A stretch of DNA of 64,000 nucleotides, from positions 7,542,391 to 7,606,390 of the forward strand of contig OZ024783.1 in assembly GCA_964017065.1 (NCBI GenBank), in the 5' to 3' direction. Shown here piece by piece: positions 1 to 10,697 of this stretch. This DNA comes from Haliclona indistincta (Eukaryota; Porifera; Demospongiae; Haplosclerida; Chalinidae). Numbering within the stretch: position 1 is the first letter of the stretch; every line of letters starts with the position of its first letter. Below the pieces are notes generated by a model. That model saw nothing but the letters and a program-made list of their open reading frames with translations. It had not been told where the DNA came from and searched no databases. The position numbers were made by a program, and so were the translations under genes.

Positions 1-608
1 AATATTCATGGTAAGTGACCACTTATTATTAATAACACAAGTTATAACGGTTATTGTACAGGAAATGAGATGCATGCGGCATTCAAGTACCACGAAACCA
101 CCCCTTTGGAGGTGGAACCTTCATCTTTACAAGTTTCCGCTGTCGGCCCTTTGAGGATCATGATCAAAGGTTCCGATCCTGTGAAGAACATATATATATA
201 TTTTTTTGAGAGACAGATATGAACTGTGTGAATGATAAGATATGTTTGTAGTGTCTGTGCGTGTCTAGCCGAAGGGGCCTGAGCCGCTTGCAAGAGGAAG
301 AAGCGAGCGAGCAAGCGAGATAGCTAGCTGCACTTACTTCTGTCTATTGGTCAATGGCAAGCATTCAGAACTGGTAGGAATTACTGGCGCAGTCATCTAA
401 GTGTACCTGGATAGCTGCAATCGGTCACACAATCCGGAAAAGCTGGCTACAAGAGCCCTCAAAAATCGCCATAATTCGTTCCGGACCAGAAGAAACCACG
501 CCTACAGTGACACGCCCAAGAACGAGCTGACGTGGTCTGGTCGTCAACGCGTGGGTGCATGGGTTAAAGTCACGTGCTCCATCCCAGCTAGCTCAGTTGT
601 CAAGGAGT
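1..608. other. Unassigned DNA, no gene seen
   Basis: No convincing coding exon, RNA gene or repeat was recognised here. Short open frames exist on both strands but lack domain features and splice context. Confidence 0.5.
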
Positions 609-957
609 TAATTTTGCCATTGTTATTTTTAATTTTTGCCATTGGTTTTTTTTAATTTTGCCATTGTTTTTTTAATTCTGCCATTGGTTTTTAAATTTTG
701 CCATTGGTTTTATAAATTTTGCCATTGGTTTTTTTTTAATTTTGCCATTGGTTTTTTTATTTATTTTGCCATTGGTTTTTAAATTTTGCCATTGGTTTTT
801 TTTAATTTTGCCATTGGTTTTTTTTAATTTTGCCATTGGTTTTTTTAATTTTGCCATTGGTTTTTAAATTTTGCCATTGGTTTTTGCCATTGGTTTTTTG
901 TTTGCCAATTTTGTCTGGTTTGGCTTGCCATAATTTTGTCTGGTTTGGCTTGCCATA
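609..957. repeat. AT-rich minisatellite, ~20-bp unit
   Basis: About 14 imperfect copies of a unit reading roughly TTTTTAATTTTGCCATTGG run from about 609 to 895. Two longer units built on AATTTTGTCTGGTTTGGC follow at 905-957. Unit length varies through the T-run, as expected from replication slippage. The lysine/asparagine-rich frames that cross it are artefacts of the repeat. Confidence 0.95.
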
Positions 958-1525
958 CCTATGATCATAGTTAAACTGCATTCAATGTGACTATGAGATA
1001 TTCATAGGAAACCATGCAGACACAGCTTTTGCCCAAACTTGGTCATTTTGACACACTCTGTCTATAGCACAATGAATAAACCAACCTGTCTCTCATGAAT
1101 AATCTTTCAGTCCTAGACATAAGCTGATTATTCTCATTATTATTCTCAACAATGAATAAGGAATAGCTTATTGCACAACACAAGCGGGTTCTACATGTTG
1201 TGTGCGTGCTGAACTGGAGGATATACAATGCACATTTAGTTACCAGTCCATCAGCAAGAATGCACATTCACAGTTAGAATGCACTATAGTGTGTGGTTCC
1301 ATGCCTGCATGTCCCCAGGCCTCAAGGAGCATTTTCATTCAAATTTAGAAATGAGAGCTCAGAGCTCTTTACAACTTAGCCAACAAGGGCTGTTTATATT
1401 GTTGATAGAATTGGCTACACAAATGTATTTAAGCATGATCTAAGCAGTTGTTTTAGTACAAAAATGCTTCATGAATATCATTAACTCCAAGGAGCCCACG
1501 CCCTTCTTAAATTTGCTGCCGTGCT
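958..1525. other. Upstream DNA of the CARD-like gene
   Basis: No exon is recognised. The stretch is AT-rich and precedes the first ATG of the CARD-like gene at 1526, so it probably contains that gene's promoter and 5' UTR. No TATA box or other element could be assigned. Confidence 0.4.
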
Positions 1526-2703
1526 ATGGCCGTGAATGCAGAGTCAGAGGCTCTGAGACGCTCATTCAGTTACTTAGTCAATAGTATTGACACTACTGCT
1601 ATTCTCCCAGTTGCTCTGTCCAAAAAGCTGATAATAGACAGAGTCAGACAAAGCTGCAGCAATGAACCTGATGATTACAAGAAAGCAGAGAAGTTTCTTT
1701 CTAGCCTGCTGAGAACTGTAAACGGCAACTTTCGTATGTTTCAAACTTTTGTGCAAATTCTAAAGGAAACTAGTCAATCAACCATCGCTTCTCAACTTGA
1801 AGGTGAGCAAAATAATAATATCATATGTATAAAAATTAATGTTGTTCATCGCTATTTTAGATGAATTGGCATTTACTTCAGTAGCTATCCAGTCATCATC
1901 AGCTTCAAGCAGCACCAATGAAGGTATGCAACAGTTAGACTCCAATGGCTTACATTGTGTATTTCCAGGAGAGAGACTGATTGTACCCGATGCACTGGTA
2001 AAAGAACTGGCTGATCTGCGTTTTGAATTTGCCAAGCTAGTACGCAATTATGAAAATGAGCTACGAAAAAGCCCTCAGGCACAAGAGGTGTTTGTTAATT
2101 TCATGCCACGACTTTTTCGCAAATCGACAAGGGAAAATGGCAGTTTCCAGTCTCACTACAACACACTAGTAGAGGAATATATTTCTCTCTTTAATATACA
2201 CTATCTGAGACGAATTTGTGATATACTTCCTCAAGGAGTTAGGTAAGAAGTTCTGTACAATGAAATCACTTGATTTTCTCACATAATTATGCAGTGACAC
2301 AACTAGACACTTTGTAGAGCAATATGAAGAGCATTGTCAACGCTTTATGAATAGTACAACCGTGAGCCAGTTTAGAGGGCTCTTTCCCGCAACAGCCACA
2401 CCATCAAAGCTACTATCTGGAAGAGTCCCAGTCATACTAAAGCTTGAGAATGAATGGGATGAATACACCATTGCTGAACTGAAAACGCTTACTATCGGGT
2501 TCAGTGATCAAAACAACTTTCTCCACCTCACTAAAATTGAACATGGCTGCATTGCAGTCACCTGGCTGTCTTCTACTGCTGATGTTAAGCAGTTAAAAAG
2601 TGCCGTCATTGAAGCTGCTGACTCACTCAAGACCATGAAAGTGTTGCAAGTATTCGTTGGAGAAGAGCTCATGTTGGATCACTCTGATTTGTATGTGATG
2701 CAT
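1526..2703 (+). CDS. CARD/death-fold protein, 3' end unresolved
   Basis: Three exons are visible: 1526-1802, 1861-2242 and 2295-2703, with GT-AG junctions that keep one frame for 356 codons. Residues about 8-90 form an amphipathic helical block (LVNSIDTT, DDYKKAEKFLSSLL, FQTFVQILKETSQ) that resembles a CARD, the death-fold adaptor domain of innate-immune and apoptotic signalling proteins. The rest is helical and then a beta-rich domain ending near LQVFVGEEL; I recognise no named family there. A 45-nt in-frame segment at 1926-1970 has GT...AG ends and could be a mini-intron (inference). The last donor, 2704 GTAAGT, leads into an intron occupied by a 1.2-kb repeat and no downstream exon was found. 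Reading through that donor adds about 41 residues encoded by intron and repeat, ending at 2826. Confidence 0.65.
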
Positions 2704-2724
2704 GTAAGTCCAAATACTGTATTA

Positions 2725-3926
2725 GGGAGACACGGTAGTGTCTCCCTATGTAGGGTTGAACGAGAAAACAAGATGGCGGCTACATACAATGTATTAGCGT
2801 TCAAACGCAGATATTTCGCCTGGTGATGAATTTTATACGTCCAAAGACACTTAAATCTGCTATCTGGCGTTGCCCCATCTTACAGTAGCAAGGAGATTGC
2901 TCAAGATTGCTACTAAAGTGACGAACCTGGAAACGGTGAAAATCGAGTTTCGTCATCTTCGTTTTCTTCTTTCTTTCCACTCGCCTAGCACCTTTACGTG
3001 AGCAGTGCCGAGACCAAAACACCCACGAACAGTCGTGAAATTCTCCTGGCATGTGCCTTTTGAACTTAGTTTTTAGCGAAACGGCGATGTAAATTCCGCG
3101 ATTTCTCGATCGTGATCCATTGTCAGCTAAGTGTTAGACGCCATTAATAATGATTGCGCAATACGCACGTGACCAAGCTGTGGTTAGCGCACGTGACCAA
3201 GCACAAGCTTGAGTATCGCCAAGCCGTATAGATCACGGAGAACACATATTTGTCTGGAGTCTTCGAAGAACGGTAAGCTAGCAAGCGTAGAATCACCATT
3301 CTGCCTTGCCAGACAATTATAACCGCTGTAAACAAGTGTGGGCGGGGCTCGTATGCACTGTATTCATGCATGCGTAGGCGAGCTGATATCTACAGCATAA
3401 GAATTATTTAGCTACAAGTTTAAAATTGTTAATAATAAAGAAAACCCATCAACAACAGGAAAACCAAACCAATGGTGGAAACAAAGTTGGCACAGTAATT
3501 GCATGATATTGAACTGCACTTCACTGAAAAAGAAAAAAAGGACACAAACAAGAAAATTAAAAAGATTTCTATCGAAATCAGAAGGATGTAGGGTTGTGAA
3601 ATCTACCACTGGTCAACAATGTAAACTAACAAGGAACAAGCATGGAATGGTAACACGATTGACTTGCTAACAGACCATAGATCCCTACATCAGTGGCTGT
3701 ACATAAGCTGTCACAAGCTGAATGCACGTCAGGTGTCAGTCAACAGCAACAAGTTGAACTAGCTATAGTCAACTACAGCAGCCACTGATGTAGGGATCTA
3801 TGGTCTGTTAGCAAGTCAATCGTGTTACCATTCCATGCTTGTTCCTTGTTAGTTTACATTGTTGACCAGTGGTAGATTTCACAACCCTACATCCTTCTGA
3901 TTTCGATAGAAATCTTTTTAATTTTC
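2725..3926 (+). mobile_element. 1.2-kb hairpin repeat, copy 1
   Basis: First of three copies (others at 35050 and 59047). It opens with a perfect 9-bp-arm palindrome (GGGAGACAC / GTGTCTCCC) and then a YY1-like motif (AAGATGGCGGC). Two CACGTGACCAAG boxes lie mid-element. It ends in a giant hairpin: 3553-3700 is the exact reverse complement of 3779-3926, with a loop of about 78 bp. No plausible protein is encoded, so it is non-autonomous. It lies in the intron after 2703 of the CARD-like gene. I cannot assign it to a known superfamily: there are no terminal inverted repeats in the usual sense. Confidence 0.85.
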
Positions 3927-4512
3927 TTTCATTATAGTTATACCATGCCTACCATGGTGAGTGTATTCATGATAAACTATCATGAGTTATAGGCATGTTG
4001 CAACTGATTTTGTAGCCCAGGTGACCATAAGATCAAAGGCATTGTTCGGTGGTTATATCCCGCATACCATGGGCAATACGAGTATTTTTTTCCGGAAGTG
4101 ACGTCACATAGCAACACCGTAGCAACAAGATGGCATAGTTGAAAAAGCACGCAAGATTACACACTGCCATCTTTCAGCCACACACTGTCATTCACCTCTG
4201 GTGACTTCTGTTGAGGCTCTACTACCTTGAGCGCTTTGTTTAGTAACCATAAGAGCAGTATTCTCGAGTTTCCTGGGCTACAAAAATGGTTAACCCATGG
4301 CAACTATGGTGACTGAGCCTTATTTCAAAGGTACCGCCTGTGAAATATTTGTTATATTCCACTGGTAGTCATGTGACTTCTTGGGAAATAAAATTATCAT
4401 ATGTTCCACAGGATTTCCTGTGAAATATCTGATTTTTCCCAGGAAGTCACATGACTCCCAAAATGGGCAAAAGTGATTGCCGGCTGAAATTATCCAGTAC
4501 AGTGCTTCCTGC
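3927..4512. repeat. Palindrome-rich repeat (ccatgg / catgtgact family)
   Basis: This stretch holds short inverted repeats built on ATACCATGCCTACC, TCATGTGACTTC and GAAGTCACATGA. The same blocks occur in reverse orientation at 56490-56700, including the GCCTTATTTCAAAGG block at 4316, so this is a dispersed repeat. No exon of the CARD-like gene was found in it. Confidence 0.6.
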
Positions 4513-5111
4513 TTAACCCTTTAACCCCTATTGTCGCCATTTGGCGACATACATACTTCAGACACCATAACTTTATCAAAAAGTGTTAAAATATCTCAAA
4601 ATTAAGGTGGCGGTACACGTTTGCTCATTAATTATTCATGAGGTACAAGCAAAATATTATACAAAAACTGCATCAAGACGAAACGCGCTACAATGGCGCA
4701 AAGACAAGTAACAGAGGCGCCAAGGACTGTTCTTCTGCAGCAATCTTAAAGTTAAGTTCAGATGTAAAGTGGCTAGGCAGCAACGACCACAAAGCACATC
4801 GTAGAATTTTTCGAGTTTCTGCGTCAACTTTTGTCCCAGCCTTGCCAGAGAAACACGAAAAAACACCGCCAATCGATGGTTCTACATCCAGCGGAGGGCC
4901 ATTCCTAGTCTGCAGATGTCCTGATAAGCTAGCGCCGAGAAATGACACAATATGTTAAAACTCAAGGGCGATCCCGCGCCTTCTTCGAGCCATAAATCTC
5001 AAACTACTTCCTTTTCGACAATATTTTTAGTCACTGGCCCTGCCCATGCCTTTGTAGAACCGAGAAAACCTGGTCACACGGTCCGCTGAATAGAGCTGAT
5101 CGAAAACTTTG

Positions 5112-5311
5112 NNNNNNNNNNNNNNNNNNNNNNNNNNNNNNNNNNNNNNNNNNNNNNNNNNNNNNNNNNNNNNNNNNNNNNNNNNNNNNNNNNNNNNNNN
5201 NNNNNNNNNNNNNNNNNNNNNNNNNNNNNNNNNNNNNNNNNNNNNNNNNNNNNNNNNNNNNNNNNNNNNNNNNNNNNNNNNNNNNNNNNNNNNNNNNNNN
5301 NNNNNNNNNNN
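5112..5311. other. Assembly gap (200 N)
   Basis: Exactly 200 unknown bases. The base after the gap begins an inverted-repeat arm whose partner ends at 6313, so the gap may hide the other side of a hairpin. Confidence 1.
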
Positions 5312-6313
5312 CATCTTGCTAATTTAATGGATTTTTGTGATGTCACGCATAATAACTATGGCTGTGTAAAACCATAGATACAATATACTCACAGGGATTA
5401 GCAACGGACAGGAATTTCAACTACATCCGTGTTACGGGTTAAATTTCCAACGTGTTAGAGCACAGCGTGCGAAGGGTAGTGCCCGCCAAATATCATGGCT
5501 TGACAAATCGCGTGTGTTGATAGGACTGCTGTAGCGCGAAAGCAGGAAATTGTCAGTACAACGAAGGATTCAAAGCACGACAAAACCGATGTTAAAAGCA
5601 AGATCTTCTTTCAGCACAGTTATTCTCATAGAACAGCCTTTCTTCTCGAGGATAAACTGAAAACAAGATCAGCCAGAGTGTATCTATTGTCAGAAGAGGT
5701 ACAGAAAAACCCGTACCGTACGGCTGAACGGCTCAGCTTGTCTAGTGCGCTAGCGCTACACTGTGTGAGATCGAGAATAGAAACTGCGCTATTCTCACGA
5801 GGACATGTACGAACTAACATGTTATCAGCAAAGAATGGACCGAAGCACAGCTAAAAACTAGTAACAGGTACAGAACCACTTTTCAGCAAAGTAAACAAGC
5901 TGCTTGTCAGCGTTTTACAACGCTTGTAGGGCAACCAACAACCACTTCGCCGGTTAGCGATCAAAACGAAACAGTACTCAAGTCGCCTTTACTATCAAAG
6001 TGTAGACAGAACGTTCTAGTCAATCACCAGAGCTCGACAACGTGCCGAGCCAGTGACTCTTCTTAGCACGGTCGTCAAGAGCTAGCTTAGCAACGAGCTC
6101 GTTGCAAGGCAACGGTTAATATTTAACCCGTAACGAGGATGTAAATCAGCTCGTAATACAAAATGTATTGGCGTTGCTAATCCCTGTTGGTATACTGTAT
6201 CTATGGTAAAACGTCATAACCGTTGAAAACACATTGAGTCTGTGTAATAGTTATGACGCAACACATGCCAATAACAAACGTGCGACATCACAAAATCCAT
6301 TAAATTAGCAAGA
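5312..6313. repeat. Nested ~1-kb element with ~140-bp imperfect inverted repeats
   Basis: 5312 onward (CATCTTGCTAATTTAATGG) is the reverse complement of the sequence ending at 6313. The match continues imperfectly through CATAATAACTATG, GGGATTAGCAACG and GTTACGGGTTAAAT to about 5450. The outer left boundary lies in the assembly gap. The right arm is followed by an AAGATGGCGGC motif. No coding capacity was recognised. Confidence 0.7.
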
Positions 6314-6963
6314 TGGCGGCAAGAAAACAGCACTCGAGCAGGAAAGAGTCTCGTTTGTCGCTGTGCTCATTTCTAGGGACGCGTAGTGTGTGGCAAAGTG
6401 TGGATGAATGTATTGGCTGTGCAGTCTCCTAGTATTGGAGCTTAACTCCCACGGAATCGGATTTCCCGCACCTAAAGTTTTGGCTTGTCGCGAAACCAAT
6501 CTTTTGCTCCCCTTCGCCGAACTAACGCTAGTTAAAGACGGACACTTGCCCACAGGTTAGCGCCCTAGGTGAAGGTTGTAATGCAGCGTTAAGAAATCTT
6601 AACTACCAGTAGTTCTGGAAATCCTAACTAAAAACTGTCGTTCCAGTGGGTGTGATACGCCGCCATGTTGTGACACTCCCACGTCACGTGACACAAAGCC
6701 ATATGAATGAGGGTGTTCAGTAAGTATAGAGGATCATAATGGTACCTGCAACATGATCATAGGACACTTGGTTCCTGAGATATGAAACAAAATGTCAAAA
6801 CATAGTTTTTTACTCTCTTCGTGTGGTCCACTGTATCTTTTGTTACAAATGCATTTCATGAGGGCTCCTAGGCTAAAATTAATCAGAAGAACCTAAGGTA
6901 GTTTCATGCAAAATTTGGTGCTTTTGTCCGCAAATGCACGGTAATCTCAAAAAATGACATTAA

Positions 6964-7561
6964 CTCTTTAGTGACTGAATTATTTTGACGAAAATTCGTC
7001 TTGCTCTAAACTGACAGTTTGTCTTGCGATTTCTACAACATGCATTACGCTAGCTGTTCCAAACTAGCACTGTTTTTTCCTGGCATGTCAAAGTTTACGA
7101 CCATGTACTAAACTCTGAGTTGGCCACTCCCAATTCGGAACTGAAGCCACTTAAGTGCTGCGACCTCGTCATTTTTCAGCCAATTTTGGTCTTCGTTTAG
7201 CCCTGGTGACTGATACAAAAACCTGGTGGTGTCCAGGTGAGCAAACAGCATAGTTTAGACCATATTCTATGCCCAAGTATGCATTTCCGGGCATCCTGAA
7301 GCCCCAAAAATGCCGAAAGCGGTGAGGGGCTCCGCCCCTTCAAACCCCGGGTTAAAGGGGGGACACCCCCTTTAAAAATCCCCCCGTTCTATATATTTTA
7401 GTGGGGAGGGCGCGGCGAAAAACATTGGGTTTTTTCAGGTAAAGCTAGGTTTTGCAATTAAACTTTATTTGACCTTTCTAAAGCACTTTTCACACTATTT
7501 ATGACATCTACAGTAGGTGGAGTCAATTATGACGGCTAAATCCGCTATAGGCCCTAAAGGG
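6964..7561. repeat. Inner TTAA-type repeat, shared with 58693-58968
   Basis: It starts TTAA|CTCTTTAGTGACTG. The first 270 bp or so match 58693-58968 (TTAA|CCCTTTAGTTACTG), including the shared words CCTGGCATGTCAAAG and GGTGACTGATACAAAAACC. It may be a complete small TTAA element ending at 7561, inserted into or forming part of the larger one. Confidence 0.6.
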
Positions 7562-7565
7562 TTAA

Positions 7566-7978
7566 GCTACCTGACTACTACTGTCATGCTGTAATCAGCG
7601 GGTCAGCTAATAGAAAAGGTACGGCCATAGCACATGACAGAAAACTCTCTAGCCTTGAAAGCATCTTTTGAAGAATAAAAACTTCATAACCAAGAAGTGG
7701 AGAGATAAAATTGTGGCAATCATTGAGTAGTAAGGCAGTAAACAGCCACATTTTAGTTACAGGTGCATACATGCAAACAGCAGAACCTATAGTGCTTGAC
7801 TTTAAAGTACCCATGTGCCCAAGCCAATTATTATAGAGAAATAAGAGCATGGTAAGGAAACCCACAGTTTATACTATTGGCAACACACATCTTATGAATA
7901 CTGGCAACACACACTACAATGATTTATTGTGCACATGCGCAAACTAACACACACATTCAAGTGGATAAACTTTGCATC
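7566..7978. other. 5' flank of Ig receptor copy 1 (duplicated block)
   Basis: From 7582 this matches the flank upstream of copy 4 (16558 onward), and its last 170 bp also match the flank of copy 2 (11490-11667). It includes the conserved GATTTATTGTGCACATGCGC just before the start codon, a reasonable place for a shared core promoter, although no specific element can be named. Confidence 0.6.
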
Positions 7979-8839
7979 ATGAAGACGCTAGTGAAGCTAA
8001 TTGTCTGCCTGCTTGTTTGCACCACTGTTGCTCAGGAAAGCGGTGAAAGTGAGCAAACTACCTAGCATAGCTATCAATCATGACTGTAATACTTTCAGGC
8101 TGTCCAGGTGGTATACAGTTCATAAATCAGCCCCCTACTGAACTGAACTGTAATCCCATGGGACACCTTATTGGACTAGTATGTACAATCCAACAGGCAA
8201 ATGGTTTTGGCAATAATGTGACCTGGTACTGGTCTCGCTGTGATCAAGATGCTGGTGTCAATGGCACAGCTATTCTACCAGAAGACAGAACTGATGCTTA
8301 TGTAATACAACAGACACATGTTTCATTCAGTAACACCACAAGTTCTTTATTGGTTTTCCAAGTGACAAATGCTACCCTGGGCTACTACTGGTGTGAGGTC
8401 AATAGTTCATCCTCTAGACCTTCTGTTATAACTCCTGTGCTACAACCAACCAATACATCACTACCTGTGTGTATTCCCATATCAATAAATGTGAACCAAA
8501 ACTTCAGGTCTGGTTCAGAGTGTGCTGCCGAAGACTCACCCATTGTCTACCCTCGTGTACCACTACCATCATTTTGTCCTTCAGTACAAAACCCAACAGA
8601 TGATGACACCATAGTATTCGGTGTTACATTTACTCGTATACAAACAATAGCTCTATTAGCAGTGATTGGTGCTGTCATTGTTCTATTGGTGCTGGTGATA
8701 CTGATACTGTGTGTTTGCCTGTGCTGTAAGAGCAGAAGGTTTGTGATAATAATTGCGCTACTATGTATAATTGAATGTTTTTCACTCATGTAGAACCAAG
8801 AAGAGAGTGTCACAGCTAGAGATGATGCAGAGGGCCTAG
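7979..8839 (+). CDS. Single-Ig-domain type I membrane receptor, copy 1
   Basis: Exons 7979-8048, 8099-8738 and 8794-8839 splice to 251 residues. Residues 1-18 are a signal peptide (MKTLVKLIVCLLV...). An Ig V-like domain follows: first Cys in LVCTIQQ, Trp in VTWYWSRC, second Cys in LGYYWCEV. There are several N-glycosylation sites. A Ser/Thr/Pro-rich stalk leads to a transmembrane segment (about 24 residues, IALLAVIGAVIVLLVLVILI) and a short basic tail (CCKSRR, then TKKRVSQLEMMQRA). The start is the conserved ATG before the signal peptide; longer frames beginning at 8080 start inside the first intron. The ligand is unknown; a cell-surface recognition role is inferred from the fold. It is a member of a four-copy tandem array. 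Confidence 0.8.
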
Positions 8840-9990
8840 CCAGCAGCTACAGGCAAACTTGACACTGATCATAAATTCGCACATTATGTTATACACTGTA
8901 GCTGTTTGTGAATATCAATTTCCCCAAATATTATCAATATGTGAATATTATCAATTTGATAATAATAGCAATACTGTTCACACACATCTGGCAGCTAGAT
9001 TACATTAGCAACAACAACTACTACTCAAGAACTCCTCCTGGTGGGTAGCAATAGTTTTACATGCACTGCAGTGAAGGGTGCATGACCCCACTTTTTAAAG
9101 TATCATAGTACACTATGGTGAAGTATTAGAAACCAGGCTCAGAAAAAAAGAGTGTATAGTCTATGATGCGAAGTGTAACAACCACGTACGCTGGTACGGC
9201 CCATGCAATATCACTCTCCAGAGAATAAAAGTGCAAAAATACTTCGAACATGATATACACTGCACTTATACACATATATGAAGTCACTGACAAAGGTTGA
9301 CATAATCTACCAGGATTGTGGTCACTTTGTCCAGTAGTTGTTGTTTATTGTGGGTTGGTGAGGTAGCCATGGAAGCTAACCTGCTCTGAAGATCAGTCAA
9401 TGAACTGAGAAGACACTGTTTGGGGAAGTGAGGGAGTGTGTGCCAGACAGCAAAATTCATAATGAATGAAAGCAATTGGAAGTAACCATGTACAGGGGTA
9501 TCAAATATTAGTAACTTCACATCCCCAACCAAGCATCTAGTCCATTAGGAGCCCATTGAGACGACATGCGCAAGGGAGCATGCAACTCTGTATACGGCGA
9601 AATCAAAACATGGCTGCCGATTCCATTTTTAGCGATTCCTTATACGGTCATTCACACGGAACGCATGTGTAGCTAGCTGAGACACTGGTACAGCGGTAAA
9701 CTCGATTGCGCATATCGATGATCGATGATCGATCGCATGCACTTGTGGCTAGCTAACGTTTCGCTACTCGCTTGGGACTCTTGGAGCACCTTGTCTAGTA
9801 CGCCGTCACAGGAAATTTTTATGTTACAGTACAGTGTGTTGGATCACGATGTGTACACCCAGTTTCTCAGGGGTTAATCGTAAGTTTATTCCATAAAAGG
9901 AATCGCTATTTTAAAACTTGTCAGCCATGTTTGGAATTCACCGTATGTACTAACATATACGGAAATGCATGCTCCCTCGCCGGCTCAATA
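8840..9990. other. 3' flank of copy 1 with FAAP100 last-exon duplicate
   Basis: No independent gene seen. On the minus strand at about 9284-9415 is a copy of the 43-codon last exon of FAAP100 (LTDLQSRLASMATSP...), with the same acceptor context and stop. The 9541-9980 part (AACATGGCTGC, GGATCACGATGTGTAC) is repeated at 14380-14780 and 18510-18950 and defines the tandem unit. Confidence 0.65.
9284..9415 (-). pseudogene. Duplicated last exon of FAAP100 (unit 1)
   Basis: A minus-strand block beginning CLLSSLTDLQSRL and ending NLCQ-stop matches the proposed exon 4 of FAAP100 at 18244-18375. It is open but has no FAAP100 body upstream in this unit, so it is a passenger of the tandem duplication. 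Confidence 0.65.
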
Positions 9991-10176
9991 CAGCAGTTTT
10001 CCTACTTCTTGCAATAGTAAAGCGTAGACCGTAGAGCGTCACCTCATGCACTAATGTGTGAAGTCTTTGATCATCCTCCATCGTGTGAATAAGGTAACAA
10101 TGCCTTCACACATTAGTGCATGAGGTGACGCTCTACGGTCTACGCTTTACTATTGCAAGAAGCAGGAAAACCGCTG
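9991..10176. mobile_element. Mariner-type MITE, 186 bp, TA-flanked
   Basis: Arms of about 73 bp begin CAGCAGTTTTCCTACTTC on the left and, as reverse complement, CAGCGGTTTTCCTGCTTC on the right, with only two mismatches seen. TA lies on both sides (9989-9990, 10177-10178). The paralogous units at 15380 and 18950 read CAATATGCTCC with a single TA, giving direct empty sites. Non-coding; the terminal sequence is shared with the element at 13597. Confidence 0.95.
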
Positions 10177-10376
10177 TATGCTCCTGAGTCTATCTAAAGG
10201 TCAAACAATACACTAGCAACATAAATAAAAACAAAGCAACATTGCTTGCAAGCGTCTCTACAAAACGTTTTTCTAGAGAGTTGGTTTAAAATGCGATGTC
10301 ATCACATGACAAATATCATACAGTCAGATCTTTTTGGTCATGTGGTCGGTTATGTACATGTATGGCAGGTTTACAA

Positions 10377-10689
10377 TAGGGCTGAAACGAACACCACTGT
10401 TTTGCATACGAATATTCACATGTCAAACGAACGAATAGTCGAATAGTTTGGTGGAGATATGTATTTTCGGCATGATGATAGTACATGTATGTGCACTGCA
10501 TAGCCCATTTCAAGTCCTGGTAACTAAGTACGTTCTATCAACTATGTGCATTCCAACTCCAAGTGGTAGATAAAATATGCATGTTCAAACCAACATGGTT
10601 GCAAACGAATAGTCGAATAATAAAAGTTGTGTTCGAATATTGCAAAACAAACGAATATTCAAATATCTGTGGTATTTGTTTCAGCCCTA
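10377..10689. mobile_element. hAT-type MITE, 313 bp, exact 8-bp target duplication
   Basis: Termini are TAGGGCTGAAACGAAC on the left and, as reverse complement, TAGGGCTGAAACAAAT on the right. GTTTACAA flanks both ends (10369-10376 and 10690-10697). Paralogous units at about 15573 and 19137 contain GTTTACAA once, uninterrupted. TAGGGYTG ends with 8-bp duplications are the hallmark of hAT transposons. The interior is rich in CGAATATTC-like words; no coding frame. Confidence 0.97.
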
Positions 10690-10697
10690 GTTTACAA

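Larger units (their letters stand above)
4517..7561. mobile_element. TTAA-flanked piggyBac-type element, composite
   Basis: The left end reads TTAA|CCCTTTAACCCC and the right end GGCCCTAAAGGG|TTAA (TTAA at 4513-4516 and 7562-7565). A TTAA target duplication with CCCTTTA ends is the signature of piggyBac-like transposons. No intact DDE transposase frame is visible. The inside is composite: a second TTAA-CTCTTTAGT end at 6960-6964 shares 270 bp with 58693-58968, and an inverted-repeat pair sits at 5312-5450 and 6120-6313. A GC-rich palindromic tract lies at 7325-7385. The element is probably several nested non-autonomous insertions. A 200-N gap prevents full delineation. Confidence 0.65.

Noticed and set aside
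672..857. Lys/Asn-rich minus-strand frame (repeated NGKIKK)
   Set aside because: Pure translation of the AT-rich minisatellite.
2801..3052. 83-residue minus-strand frame also found in the copies at 35126 and 59123
   Set aside because: Present in all three copies of the hairpin repeat but with indels in a GAA/CTT tract that change its frame and start; no protein-like conservation.
5027..5346. Frames spanning the run of N
   Set aside because: They consist of unknown residues.
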